Source of the DNA: Heterohyrax brucei | Taxonomy: Eukaryota > Chordata > Mammalia > Hyracoidea > Procaviidae | Assembly (NCBI GenBank): GCA_028571685.1 | Contig: CM053144.1 | Location: 97,680,171-97,744,170, forward strand | Direction: 5' to 3' | DNA: 64,000 bases | In this document: piece after piece, positions 23,398-34,269 of the stretch | How positions within the stretch are numbered: the first letter of the stretch is position 1 | How the letters are laid out: each line of letters starts with the position of its first letter | Program-made: the position numbers and the translations under genes | The notes under the pieces: model-generated | Seen by the model: only the letters and a program-made list of their open reading frames with translations | Databases searched by the model: none | Told to the model about the DNA's origin: nothing

Positions 23398-23535
23398 AAC
23401 CATGTCATAGGGTTTTGAAGGTTATAAATCTTTACAGAAGACTGCCATATCATTCTCCCACAGAGCAACTAGTGAGTTTGAACCACCTTTTAGTTAACAG
23501 CCCGACTTTTTAACTACTGCACCACTGGGGCTCCT
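23398..23535 (-). mobile_element. AfroSINE, antisense long-form fragment
   Basis: 'ccatgtcatagggttttgaagg', 'cattctcccacagagcaactagtgagtttgaacc' and 'taactactgcaccactggggctcc'. The segment 'ttacagaagactgccatatcattctccca' marks the long form. The 3' tail is absent, and its head abuts the inverted-duplication arm at 23536. Confidence 0.85.
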
Positions 23536-23846
23536 AGCTTCTCTCCTTTATATCTCAACACATTGCCTCAAGGCACAATAAATCTTACACACTGAGTGCC
23601 GTCCCACCAACACAACTGCTTTCCATCCACCCTCATCAACATCATAGAGGCAGGGTTTACAACATGGAGGAACATCACAGAATACCAGCAATCATAGCCA
23701 AGTCAAACTGCTACACAAATTGCTACACAAAATTTGGGGGGAGCATGACACCAGCCTAAGACAATGACCAATTGAAACTTCACCCCTTAGAGACACAAAA
23801 CATTTCAGTATAATTTGAAATATTGCACAGATTTATACTAGCAAAA
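23536..23846 (-). repeat. Inverted duplication, right arm (half LTR plus flank)
   Basis: Reverse complement of 20406-20699. In this arm the MaLR-like LTR is cut in its middle ('agcttctctcctttatatctcaacac'), and the shared flank runs to 'atttatactagcaaaaa'. It retains bases missing from the left arm ('ttgctacacaaattgctacac' and 'attccagcaatc..' region), so neither arm is a simple parent of the other. Confidence 0.8.
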
Positions 23847-25734
23847 AAAATAGACCTTGTTGTTCAAAGTCCCTCATATTTTGCTGTGAGATCATGTAGC
23901 CTATGCTCACAAGACTAAGCTACCCTCTGACTGAACATTCGGTGCTATATGTACCTAACAGCATACCAGGCATGGCACTGGGTTGTGCAGAAACACTTCA
24001 CTCAAGTCCTAAACTGAACTTGTAAACCTGTCCCCGAACTATTCTTCCTTATGCCTCAATCAATAAGCCAACAACCAACCATGTGTTGGCTCAATCCACA
24101 GTTTTGAGTATCTTTCCTAACTCTTTTTTTCATCACCCATACACTGTCAAATCCCAGCAGCAGGGGCTTTTATTTCCTTTACATACTTATAATGCTGCCC
24201 CCCACTTTTAACAGCCTAGTTCAAAAAGATATCTTTTACATGATTTAATGAAATAACCGTATACCTAGTTACCCACATTTATTGATGCCTTTCAACACAG
24301 CCCCTATGCTACTGACAGACTGATGGTAGGTGACAGAGACAGAGAGCGATCTCACCACAGGAGTCTTCTGTGGAAACTTCCACCAAAATGTACAGTGGTA
24401 GTAGCTAGGAACTACCCAGTTCCTCTGGTCTCATGGGAGAAGAGGCGGTTTTTCATGGAAACAATTAGCCACATATTTCATATCCGTGTTTCTGACTTTT
24501 CTTCTTCCTCTATTGCTCCAGGTAATTACAGATGAATTGCTGTGCCTTGGAAGGCAACTTGTAAACCTTTAAGATCTTAGGCAGTATACTATGAACTAGG
24601 AGGTCAAACAGAAGCACTACACACTATAAAATATCATTAATGACTTTTCATTTCTTGTGTAAATGTAAAATTGTTTACTGAGACCTCCAAGATTCTGCCT
24701 GGTCTTGTCTTTTTTTAATCTTATATTCTCTTGCTGCCTTTTCTCTAGATGTGTTGGTTGGCATTCAGTTCTTAGGACATGGATGCTCTTTCAGCTACAT
24801 AGCTAATGGAAATGCTGCTATAGTGTCTAGCAGCAGCCTCTATTCAACCGCCCTTCACCATCCACTACCACCACTACCTGGTACATTCATCCAGTTTCCT
24901 TGCTACTGCCCATGCATTTTTTTTTATATCTCAGTATGATAACCACAGGTAACATTCCTTCATTTTTTGATTCTCTAGACCTGGTACAGTCTCCCAAAGT
25001 AGTTCATACTTAATGTTTCCTTTTGTCTTCCTGTTATTATAACTCATTTAGGGCTTATCTTCCAGATTAGTCCTTAAATTCTATTGATAAAGGGATTATT
25101 GATTTATCATTGTGTTTTCAATGCCAAGCATATAACAGGCATTAAGTAATCACTTTGAATGAAAGTTTGGAGTTGGTAAATGAGAGAATAAATGTCTTCT
25201 AGAAGATGCTTTCACATCTGTACCATACTTCTACTATCCTGGATTGTTCCACCAACTTAAGTCCACGTTCAACTTTAAAAAAAAAAAATTAGGTAGATTT
25301 TATAATTATCCTGTTTTTTATTTACATCATGTTGTCTGCCCATCTGTTCTTTATTTTGTTTAATTAGTGCTACTTATATTCAGCTTAACACTCAGACGGA
25401 ATTATTTTCACTGCAGTCCTCTTAATTGTTCTGGAACCAGGAGTGAGTTGGTTTATTTCTCAAAGCCTATGCCGGCACAGGATGCTGACAGATTTTTAGA
25501 TTCAAGCATTTAAAGAAATGATTAAATGTCCTCCATATCTGGGAAGGTGGAGAAGAAAATAGAATGTTCCAATACTGTCATTTATTCATTACAGAGTTAA
25601 AAAAAAAAATTTGAAATACAAATACATACAGCTTGATCCATGTGGATGTTTAACCCCTTTATCCAGAAAGCATTTCACTAAATTATTCAAATATTGAAAC
25701 TTTGATTTGAAATAATATCTGTTTGACAACATAT
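23847..25734. other. Unannotated
   Basis: No gene recognised. 'aatgccaagcatataacaggcattaag' near 25120 may be an L2 or MIR 3'-end trace. Small frames at 24323-24535 and 24751-24939 carry no known domain. Confidence 0.4.
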
Positions 25735-27071
25735 TTTTTTAATTCATTTTTATTGTGATTAAGTGAAAATTTACAATCCACATCAATCTGCCACACAAAA
25801 CTCTAAACACACTCCTCTATGCAACTCTATCTGCTCACCTCACCCTGTGACAGCACACTCCTCCTTTCCACTCTGTACTTTTGGCATCCACTCAACCAGT
25901 GTCTATCTCCTCCTCTTCACCTTCCCCTCTGCCTTCTAAAGAGGGACCAGTTAGACAGCCTCACATATATATATTAAGTCAAGAAGTACACATACCACTT
26001 GCATCACTCTATATTCCATGCTCTCGTCCAGTGTTTGTCTGAAGAGTTGGCTTCAGTACTGGTTTCCACTCTGGACTAGCTGCAAGGGGCCATGTTTTCA
26101 GAGAACCCTCCAGGTTGTGGGACCATCAACTCTGTTCTTTTAATAGAATTCTAGATCTGCACTCTGGTTTTTCGTCTGGTTCGTCAGGGACTCTACACAG
26201 TGTTCCCTGTCAGAGCAGCCTTTCGTGGTGGCCAGGCACTATCTAGTTCTTCTGGCCTCATGCTGATGTAGTCTCCCAATCACATGGACCTTCTGTCTCC
26301 TGGGCTCATATTTTCTTCATTTCTTTGATGTTCTTGGTTTTCATCTGCTCCAGGTGGGTTGGGACCAGTTGATGTTTCTTAGATGGCAGCTTGCTGGCTT
26401 TTAAGACCTCAGGTGTCCCTCACCAATATGACATACAGAATAGTCTCTTAGAAAAAGACTAGCTTTGCCAGCTGACCTTGATGTCCCTTGATACCATGGT
26501 CCTCAGGCCCCTACCCTTGCTACTCTGTCTTTAGAAACATTGGGTTGTATTTGGAAAACCTTCTAGCTTATAGCGTAGTCCAGTTATTGTGACCTCCCTT
26601 CTACTGAGTGCTGTCATTCCCTTCATGTAACCGAATTCCTATCAAGTATCTAATCTGTGACTAACCCTCTCTCTCACTCCCCACCCCTGTAGTGGTCAAA
26701 GAATATTTTCTTCTATCCATAAGTCTTTTCTTAAGTTCTTATAATAGTGGTCTCATAGAATATTTGTCCTTTTGCAGCTGACTGATTTCACTCAGCATAA
26801 TGTCTTCCAGATGATTCCAGTTAATGAAATGTTTCATAAAATCATTATTATTTACTATTGCTTAGTGTTCCATTGTGTATATTATGTGCCATAGCTTGTT
26901 TATCCCTTCATCTGTTGATGGGCACCTAGGTTGATTCCCTCTTTTTGCTATTGTGGACAGAGCTGCAATAAGCATTCATGTGCATTCCTCTGTTTGTGTG
27001 AGAGCCCTTGTCTCTCTAGGATATGTTCCAAGAAGAGGGACTGCTGGATCACATTGTATTTCCATTTCTAG
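25735..27071 (-). mobile_element. L1 3' end, antisense (first of two)
   Basis: Opens with the reversed L1 end 'tttttattgtgattaagtgaaa'. It continues through ~950 bases of 3' UTR ('ggccatgttttcagagaacc', 'agatggcagcttgctggctttt') and then reversed ORF2 C-terminal sequence ('tttcactcagcataatgtcttcc', 'ttgcttagtgttccattgtg', 'gggcacctaggttgattccc'). 5'-truncated, and it abuts a second antisense L1. Confidence 0.9.
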
Positions 27072-28480
27072 CTTTTTTTAAAGTTTTTTATTTAATATAA
27101 CTGAGTGAAAATGTACATTCCCATGTAAATTTACATACGCACCTATATGCAGCTTCCACTGCTCTCCCTGTCCAGTGACAGCACACTATTCCTCTCTGCT
27201 CCATACATGTCTCATTTTCCCAACAGTCTCTTTCTTCCCTCCTCTCCACCCACTCTCCTTCCTCCAGCCAGACGTCAGCAGGATGACATCCTATAGATGT
27301 ATAGAACCATAAAGTGCATCCAATACATGGTCACTGCATCGCCAAGTCCAACCCATTCCTGTCCAAAGCATGGACCTTTGTTATGATTTATAGTCAAGGG
27401 CAGCATCAGGGCGAGGGACCATGCTCCCAGGGGAACCCCGAAACCACTGGACCATCAATTGAGGTCTTTTAGTGGGGATCTCAGGGTGCACCCCTTTTTA
27501 TTTTTGTGTTGCCAGTGAGACTCAACTTAGTGAGTCCATCGTGGCTATCACTGGTGGTGGCTGGGCACCATCCAGTTCTTCCAGTCCCAAGTCTATGTAG
27601 GCACCCACTGATGTGGGTCTCTTTGTCTTCTGGGTTGTCTTTTTCCCATGTCATTTTGGTCCTCGGTGAGCATCCGTTCCTGCTGAGTTGGGACCATTTG
27701 CTGTGTCCTCAGATGGCAGCTTGGCAGCTTTTAAGACCCCAGACACCACTCACCAACATGGGGTGCAGAAAGCCCTCTTAACAAAACACTAGTTGTGCCA
27801 ATTGGCCTCGCTTTTGCCTAAGAGCATGGTCCCCTGCCCCCTGCCCCAGCTACTCTATCCTTGCTATATTGGGTTAAGATGGAAGGAGTACTCATGTTAT
27901 GTTTAAGTCCACTGAATATTGTTCTTGTTTCTAATGTGTGCTATCACCGATTTCACCCAAACAGATACCTAGCAACTATCTAATCTGAACCCTCCCCCTC
28001 CCTCCCTCCCCTCCCTTGCAGCTGTCAAAGAGTCTTTTCTTCTCTACACAAGTCTGTTTTTGAGATCTTATCGTAGAGGTCTCATACAGTATTTGTCCTT
28101 TTGTCGCTGACTACTTTCACTCAACATAATGTCTTCCAGTTGAAACCAGGTTAGGAGATGTTTCCAGGAATCATCGTTATTCTTTATCATTGCATAGTGC
28201 TCCATTGAGTATATGTACCATAGTTTACCTATCCATCCTTCTGTTGTTGGGCATCTGGGTTGATTCCATCTTTTTGCTATCGTGGACTGTGCTACAATAA
28301 ACATTCTGGTGCATGTGTCCGTTGGTATGAAAGGTCTTGATTCTGTAGGATATATTCCAAGTAGTGGAATTACTGGGTCAAATGGTATATCGATATCCAT
28401 TTTTTTAAGGAAGTGCCAGATTGCTTTCCAAAGAGGCTGGACCATTTTGCAACCCTCCAATGCATTTTTAAAGAGCAATT
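27072..28480 (-). mobile_element. L1 3' end, antisense (second of two)
   Basis: Starts 'tttttttaaagttttttatttaatataactgagtgaaaa', the reversed 3' end, and repeats the same 3' UTR order as the preceding copy ('ccatgctcccaggggaacccc', 'agatggcagcttggcagctttt'). It then enters a better-preserved ORF2 C-terminus. The two copies differ in detail, so they are separate insertions or a diverged tandem. Confidence 0.9.
28068..28460 (-). pseudogene. L1 ORF2 C-terminal fragment
   Basis: An uninterrupted minus-strand frame reads GCKMVQPLWKAIWHFLKK, then IPFDPVIPLLGIYP, then MFIVAQSTIAKRWNQPRCP, then YIYSMEHYAMIKNN. This is the characteristic end of L1 ORF2p after the cysteine-rich region. It lacks endonuclease and RT, so it has no enzymatic function. 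Confidence 0.95.
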
Positions 28481-29589
28481 CTAGTGCAACTGAAGTGTGA
28501 CCTGCAATAAACCTTTTTCTATATGAAGACACATAACCGCAAAGGGCAAATGTGTAAGTCAGGTATTACTCACATCTTTATTGTGGGCAACAACTTATAT
28601 ACCATCATGCCTAGGTCAATAACCCTTTTAAACCTTTATTCCAAGTACACAAGTCTGTTCTCTGGCAGGCTTCAGGATATTTTAATTCTAATCTGAAAGC
28701 TCCTTTAAAATATCTCTTCCAATGAAAAATAATGAAAACCTCATTAAGACATCTGCTGTGCTGATTGCAATTCCCTCCAGAAAGACTCATTATATGTTTC
28801 TTCTGTTGGCATTATTGGATATATGTCACCATGCCTAGAGGCAAGAACACTCCCAGAAACAAGGCACACTTCTCAACATACCAGGTTGCATTTGGTCATT
28901 CTAATGGTTATTCTGTTGGTCACCATGGTCATTTCCTTTCTGGCTGTCAGTTGAAATATACTGAGAAATTTGCAATATCAAAACTACCAGCACCCAGCCT
29001 TCTCAAATTTATGCAAGTCATTTTAGCTAGATTAAAAAGCTATGTTAAAAGAAACTATGTGACTTGAGATAGGTAATATAATTGTCTCTCAGTTATATGT
29101 CACTTGTAAGAAAATCATCTCAACTCTTAGGTACCTAGCAGAACACAGAGTGTTAAGGAGAAAGTGCTGTAACAGATAAGTTTCCATAAGGCTGAAAAGA
29201 AGGGAAATATCCTAGAACATAAACCCTGAGCAGACATGGGCCAACTGAAGGAGTGATGAGTATGATAAATGAGGAGCGTAACTTTCTGACAACTTCATAG
29301 CTTTAAACAGGACCAGCCCTGGCCTGTTTTGATATTTTCAAAAATTATTCATTTTTCATAACACAACCACCTGCTTTTATTAGAAGAGATGTTGTACAAT
29401 TAGTACATTTTAATTTGCTAATTTAATGTGCCGAGTCCCCACTCAGGAAAAAAAAAAAAAACATGAGAAAGTCAAAAATGTTACGTCCATATAGGGTAAA
29501 ACTTTCTGGAATTCAGCTCTCAAATCGGTTACAGATGCTGATGATTTCAAAGGTGCAGAAAACTCAAGTGTCCAGAAGGCTACATTCTG
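28481..29589. other. Unannotated
   Basis: A 100-codon plus-strand frame (28765-29067) has no recognisable domain. A 14-base A run lies near 29448-29461. No repeat recognised. Confidence 0.4.
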
Positions 29590-30105
29590 CAGAGTGAACT
29601 AAGGCACAAAAGGACAAATATTGTATGAAGTATCTAGAATATGAAATATAATATCATAGGACATATCTAAAAATGTGCAAATGTATACAGACCTAGGTTT
29701 ATTAGAAGTTACCAGAGGCAGGAAAACTTGTTGCCATGAAGTCAATTCTGATTCATAGCAACCTTATAGGGCTAAGTAGAACAGCCCCATAGGGTTCCAA
29801 GGTTGTAATCTTGATGAAAGCAGACTGTCACATCTTTATCTCTCAGAGTGGCTACCAAGTTTGAACTGCTAGCCTTTTGGTGAGCAATCACATGCTTAAT
29901 TATTGCACTACCAAGGTTTCTTAAACAGAGGTGGGAGAGAAAAGGAAAAGAGTCATGTCTTTGAGGTTACTGAGCTTAAGAATGATGAAAAAATTTGGAA
30001 ATGAATAACATGACAAATATAATGTATGCCACTGAATTGTGCATGTTAAAAAGGCACATGTGTCTTTATATATGTGTTTGCCACAAGAAAAAAAATTAAG
30101 AAGAA
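29590..30105 (+). mobile_element. Old L1 3' end, split by an AfroSINE
   Basis: The left part 'aaaaggacaaatattgtatgaagtatctagaatatg', 'tattagaagttaccagagg' and the right part 'gaggtgggagagaaaagg', 'atgccactgaattgtgcatgttaaaaagg' follow mammal-wide L1 3' UTR order. The right part ends in 'cacaagaaaaaaaatt'. The AfroSINE at 29729-29922 sits between them, flanked by CAGAGG on both sides. Confidence 0.75.
29729..29922 (-). mobile_element. AfroSINE, antisense long form
   Basis: 'ttgccatgaagtcaattctgattcatagcaacc', 'cagactgtcacatctttatctctcagagtggctaccaag' (long-form middle) and 'cttaattattgcactaccaaggtttc'. Flanking CAGAGG on either side is a possible target duplication within the L1. Confidence 0.9.
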
Positions 30106-30599
30106 AGCAAGCTCTGAAACTCAGAGTCCATGACAAAATTCATTCCTATCTGCAGCCCCTTTTCTGGCATTCGGAGTAGCCAGTTGCAGCCTCATTTACA
30201 ACACTCGCTGCATCTAAAAATTCAGTGGATAAATACAATGTCATTCTTTCTGCAGAAATGCTCTAAGCAGCACTCCTAATTCATTTAAAATACTTAGATT
30301 TGAAATAAAAACGTAAAACCCCCTCTACAGTCATTATTTACCAAGCTCCTAACCATGTGTCAGGCACTGGTCTTGGGGCTGGAGAGAAAAACAGGACCAA
30401 CAAGACATCATCTCAAACCTGCAGACCTGCCTGCTTATAAACAATTTTAATAATGGAATGACAAAAGTGCTCCTTCATAAAACCATTTAATTACCGTACA
30501 CTCCTTAAAACTAAATGTCTAGTCTTTGCTGAGATACTCATCACCAATGAGAAATTTGGAAGACATAATGTGTTGTTTTAGAGAGCAACATTATCCTGT
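30106..30599. other. Mostly unannotated
   Basis: 'ccaagctcctaaccatgtgtcaggcactgg' near 30340 is a pattern common to old mammalian repeats. No gene seen. Confidence 0.35.
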
Positions 30600-31450
30600 T
30601 TTAGGATCTCCTGGCTTTTCTCTTAATGTCAGAGAAACTCCACTGCCCTAACTCTCTTCTCTGTCTCTAAACATCACCATTTCTGTGCCTCCTGGATATA
30701 CTGAACTTAATTTCCCTCAAGCACATCATGTCAGAGTTAATTTGCTATGTCACACCACTGGTACCATCATGGATTGAATTATGTTCCCCCCAAAATGTGT
30801 GTATCAGTTTGGCTGGGCCATGATTCCCAGCATTGTGTCAGTGTCCACCGTTTTGTCATTTGATGAGATATTCCTGTGTGTTGTAAATTCTGTAACTACA
30901 ATTTAATTAGATGGATTAGCTGCAGTTACACTGATAAGTTCTACAAGATGAGATCTTGTCACAAGCCAATCTGTTTTTGAGATCTAAAAGAGAGAAGCTA
31001 GCAGGGGGACACGGGGAACATCATACCACCAAGAAAGCAGTGCCAGGAGCTCAGCATGTTGTCTGGACCTGAGGTTCCCGCACTGAGCTGGTCCTAGACC
31101 AAAGGACACAAGGATCTTCCTCCAGAGCCAATAGGGAGAGAAAGACTTCCTCTGGAGCTAGCACGGTGAATTCAGACTTCTGGGCTACTTGACAGCGAGA
31201 GATAAACTTCTTGTTACTGAAGTCATCCATCTGTGGTATTTCTGTTACAGCAGCACTAGATAACTAAGACAGGTACCAACCTCATTCATCTGCATATTTT
31301 GTGAAATTCCCTATCCCCCTTCCCTATCAACAAATTTCTACTTATCTTTTAAGAGCCTATTCACATGCTACCTGGGTGAATCCTTCGTTTTCCGAATTTC
31401 CCCAGCTTGCCTGCTTAACTTTTTTGTTTCCATAATCTGTGAAATGTTTT
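30600..31450 (+). mobile_element. Probable L2/CR1-type LINE remnant split by an LTR
   Basis: The right side reads 'tttctacttatcttttaagagcctattcacatgctacctgggtgaatccttc', typical of L2 3' regions. The left side (about 30620-30760) has compatible sequence. The LTR at 30766-31271 lies between. Family assignment is tentative. Confidence 0.45.
30766..31271 (+). mobile_element. MaLR-type solo LTR
   Basis: Starts 'atggattgaattatgttccccccaaaatgtg', an MLT1-like beginning, and ends 'tacagcagcactagataactaagaca'. GGTACC lies at both edges (30760-30765 and 31272-31277), a possible target duplication, though the TG...CA ends do not fit it exactly. Confidence 0.75.
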
Positions 31451-31454
31451 AGCT

Positions 31455-32160
31455 AGTATTAGTTATCAAGCTACCTCCTTTGTGCCAGGCCTACCCCTAG
31501 GGACTGAGAATGCAAATGTAGACAAAATAGAAAACTCTCTTCCCGTGTGAACGTACTGTTTGTGTGCATGTGTATGCACGTGCACACGGGCTCGCATGCC
31601 AATAACCAAATGAATAAATATGATGTCCAACCAAACCAAACCACATCCATTGTCACCAATTTAATTCCAGTAGGTAGTTATAAATGCTATAAAAAATAAA
31701 TAAAGTGATGCAAGCTATAGGTTCTTTCCCTGATTTCCCTGTCGGTTTATAAGAAAGTAAGGGTTAGTCAGGGAAGAGAGACTGGAAAGGGTTGAATCAC
31801 AAAAAGATGTGGTGGAAAAGCATTTCAGGTAGAAGGCAAGTACCTAAAAAGCCCTTAGGCAAGAGCATTCTTGGAAAACCAAGGACCAGCATTTCACTCT
31901 ATCAGAAGCACCCTGAGGGTAGCGGGAGTGGTCAGCTATATCACTGAGCCAAATCACGTACGACCTTCTAGGTTACGGCTTTTCTATGGTAAAGATTTAA
32001 AAATTTAAGTGTGATAGAAAGCTATCAAAGAATTTTAAACAGAAATGATGTGATCTCATCTACATTTTCAAGGTTAATCTGTCTGCCATGTGAAGACTAG
32101 ATCGTAGGGGGCAAAAGTGGAAGAAGAGACACGAGTTTGGAGGCTATTAAAAGCCGTCCT
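31455..32160. mobile_element. Old interspersed repeat, family not named
   Basis: 'tttgtgccaggcctacccctagggactgagaatgc', 'gtggaaaagcatttcaggtagaaggcaagt', 'gaaatgatgtgatctcatc' and 'gactagatcgtagggggcaaaagtggaag' occur in the order of a very common ancient mammalian repeat. I recognise the pattern but not its name. Confidence 0.4.
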
Positions 32161-32169
32161 GTGAGAGAT

Positions 32170-32312
32170 AGCAAACCCACTGCTGTCTAGTCAGTCCGAC
32201 TCATAGCGACCCTAGCGGTCTAAGTAGAGCTGCCCCATAGAGTTTTCAAGGAGCACCTGGCAGATTTGAACTGCTGACGTAGCACTTAACCCACTACACC
32301 ATCAGGGTTTCC
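32170..32312 (-). mobile_element. AfroSINE, antisense short form
   Basis: 'gcaaacccactgctgtctagtcagtccgactcatagcgaccct', 'gctgccccatagagttttcaagg' and 'gtagcacttaacccactacaccatcagggtttcc'. A relatively well-preserved tail, with a small deletion in the B-box side. Confidence 0.95.
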
Positions 32313-32377
32313 TAAGAGATGGTAGTTGCACTCATTTTGTATTTAGTTATTTGTCTTTTCTAAATATTTTTCTAAAT

Positions 32378-33112
32378 AGTCAGCCCTCCATATCTGTAGG
32401 TTCTGCATCTGTGAATTCAATCAACTGTGGACTGAAAATATTCAGGAAAAGAAAAAGTTCTAAAAAACCGAAACTTGAATTTGCCGCGCAGTGCGTGTGA
32501 TGCAGAGTCCCACACGAATGAAGTGAAGCGCGTTGATCGCCTGTAGCCGTTTCACGGATCCGCACTCTCTCCGGCTCTTGGGTTTGAGCACCTTCTACTG
32601 CGTTCGCTGCTTGTGTTGCAGGCACCTTTCTTTTCTTTGGGGGGGGGGGGGAAGGCTCCTACAAAGCAAGGAAGTGGACAGAGCAATCCCTTAAGATCTA
32701 AGTGAGAAAGGGTTGAAGAGAGCCAGAGTAAGGAGTTTCAGGCTAGTAAGGGGTGACGAGCTAGCTCTGTCGAATACTACAGCCTCTAGAACTTCAGGAT
32801 CGCAGGAGAACCGGCATCTGCCGATTTCCAGACAGCGTAAGGACTCCCAGAAGGGCTCCAGAAACTCACAGAAGAGAAAGGCTACCTTACAGAGCAAGTC
32901 TTCGATTGTAAAGAAACCCCTATTCACATAGCATCTACGTTGTATTAGGTATTATAAGCAATGTAGACATGATTTAAAATATATGGGAGGGTGTGCGTAA
33001 ATTATATGCAAATACTTTGCAATTTTATGTAAGGAACTTGAATTCACCTGCAGATTTTGGTATCCATGGGCACCCTGGAACCAATCCCTCTGGGAAATCA
33101 CGGGGAGACCAT
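32378..33112 (+). mobile_element. Tigger/MER2-type DNA transposon with GC-rich interior
   Basis: The left end 'gtcagccctccatatctgtaggttctgcatctgtgaattcaa' and right end 'ttttggtatccatgggcaccctggaaccaatccc' are the near-complementary ends of pogo-like Tigger elements, next to 'atagcatctacgttgtattaggtattataa'. Between about 32480 and 32920 lies a GC- and CpG-rich interior with a G12-13 run near 32640. The 72-codon basic frame (32713-32931) may be a transposase remnant, but no DDE motif is visible. Confidence 0.8.
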
Positions 33113-33183
33113 GTGTGTTTTCTAAATGAATATCTCTTAAAAGACAAAATTTTGATTACTTCATTTATTTAGTTGTCAATATC

Positions 33184-33325
33184 TAGCAAGTGGAGCCCTA
33201 CTAGCAAAAGTTTGGCAGTTCAAAGCCATCAGCTGCTTGTGGAAGCCCGCTGGAACACTTCTGCTGTGTCCTATAGGGTCCCTATGAGTTAGAACTGACT
33301 CGAGGGCAATGGTATCTAGTAAATG
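33184..33325 (+). mobile_element. AfroSINE, 5'-shortened
   Basis: 'ctagcaaaagtttggcagttcaaagccatcag', 'cacttctgctgtgtcctatagggtccctatgagttagaactgactcgagg'. The A-box half is decayed. Confidence 0.85.
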
Positions 33326-33349
33326 CCTAGCATACACTAGGTGCTTAAA

Positions 33350-33440
33350 CCGAAAAACCAAATCCACTGCCATCGAGTCGATTCCTACTCATAGTGACCT
33401 GAAGTGCTTTTAAAAAAAAACCTGCTGCCATTGAGTTGGT
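33350..33440 (-). mobile_element. AfroSINE 3' end fragments, antisense
   Basis: 'aaaaaccaaatccactgccatcgagtcgattcctactcatagtgacc' is a clear reversed tail. A second short piece 'aacctgctgccattgagttgg' follows an A run at about 33412-33420. The core and tRNA-like half are missing. Confidence 0.75.
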
Positions 33441-33756
33441 AAGTGCTTACTGAACGATGAATAAATAAATCAGTAAACAAAAGGGCAAATGAATAATTAG
33501 ATAATGAGTTTTATGATTCTTAAATCCAGCGGAAAAAATAACCCCAATGAGAATGCGTTCTTCTTCTCACGTCACAGTAAAAAGGAGAAAGCTTCATTGT
33601 ATCTTTTTAGCAAAGGCACAAATGTGGCTTTCTATTTTAAAACTGAAAATGTTGGCTCCTGCTCGTATGCCAATGCTAAATGAATGTGTGAGGGTGAAGG
33701 GAGCTTCACTGTGCAAAGACTGACCGATTGGTTTCAGGGACTATGATAAACATGAG

Positions 33757-33803
33757 GCAGCCAAGCCAAGTGCCGTCGAGTGGATCCGACTCATGGCCAT
33801 AAA
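33757..33803 (-). repeat. Tail-only AfroSINE/RTE fragment
   Basis: 'cagccaagccaagtgccgtcgagtggatccgactcatgg' is the reversed shared 3' tail alone, with no SINE or LINE body on either side. Confidence 0.7.
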
Positions 33804-34269
33804 CGTGAAGGGCTTACATTTATGGGAAATGGGCAATGTCTTTAACAGGAGAGAGACAACTGTTCCTACCTTCTCCCTTAGCGGGTAGCATTAAGGGTTT
33901 TAAAGGAAGCCAGGGTCACTGAGCAGATGGCCTGTTACTGAAGTGGAATAAAACAAGATAAATCTCTCACTTGAAATTAGTGTGATTTGAGAGCATTTTT
34001 ACTTTCAGAAATGTACTTGAAGTTGGCACAAAAACGAGAACATGTTGAATTTGAAGCAATTTCTCTGGTTCCTTATGTTTTCTGTTAACTGTTAGTCTAA
34101 TGCTTTTCTAGTGTTTTTGGCAAAATAACAATAAAGAATAAGCTTTAATCCTAAACACAGTGATTAACCACCCAAGAAACACTGTAACAGGATTGCATTT
34201 GGGGCTTCATTTAAGCAACATCAATTCATGTCCAGCCATAAGAAATTTAACATTTGACCGGTCAGCTTC
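33804..34269. other. Unannotated
   Basis: I recognise nothing here. Confidence 0.4.

Noticed and set aside
28765-29067. 100-codon plus-strand frame as a possible gene
   Set aside because: No recognisable domain, no splice or promoter evidence, and a length expected by chance in 64 kb.
32713-32931. 72-codon basic frame as a possible host gene
   Set aside because: It lies between recognisable Tigger ends and is most simply transposon interior. No start context or splice evidence for a host gene.
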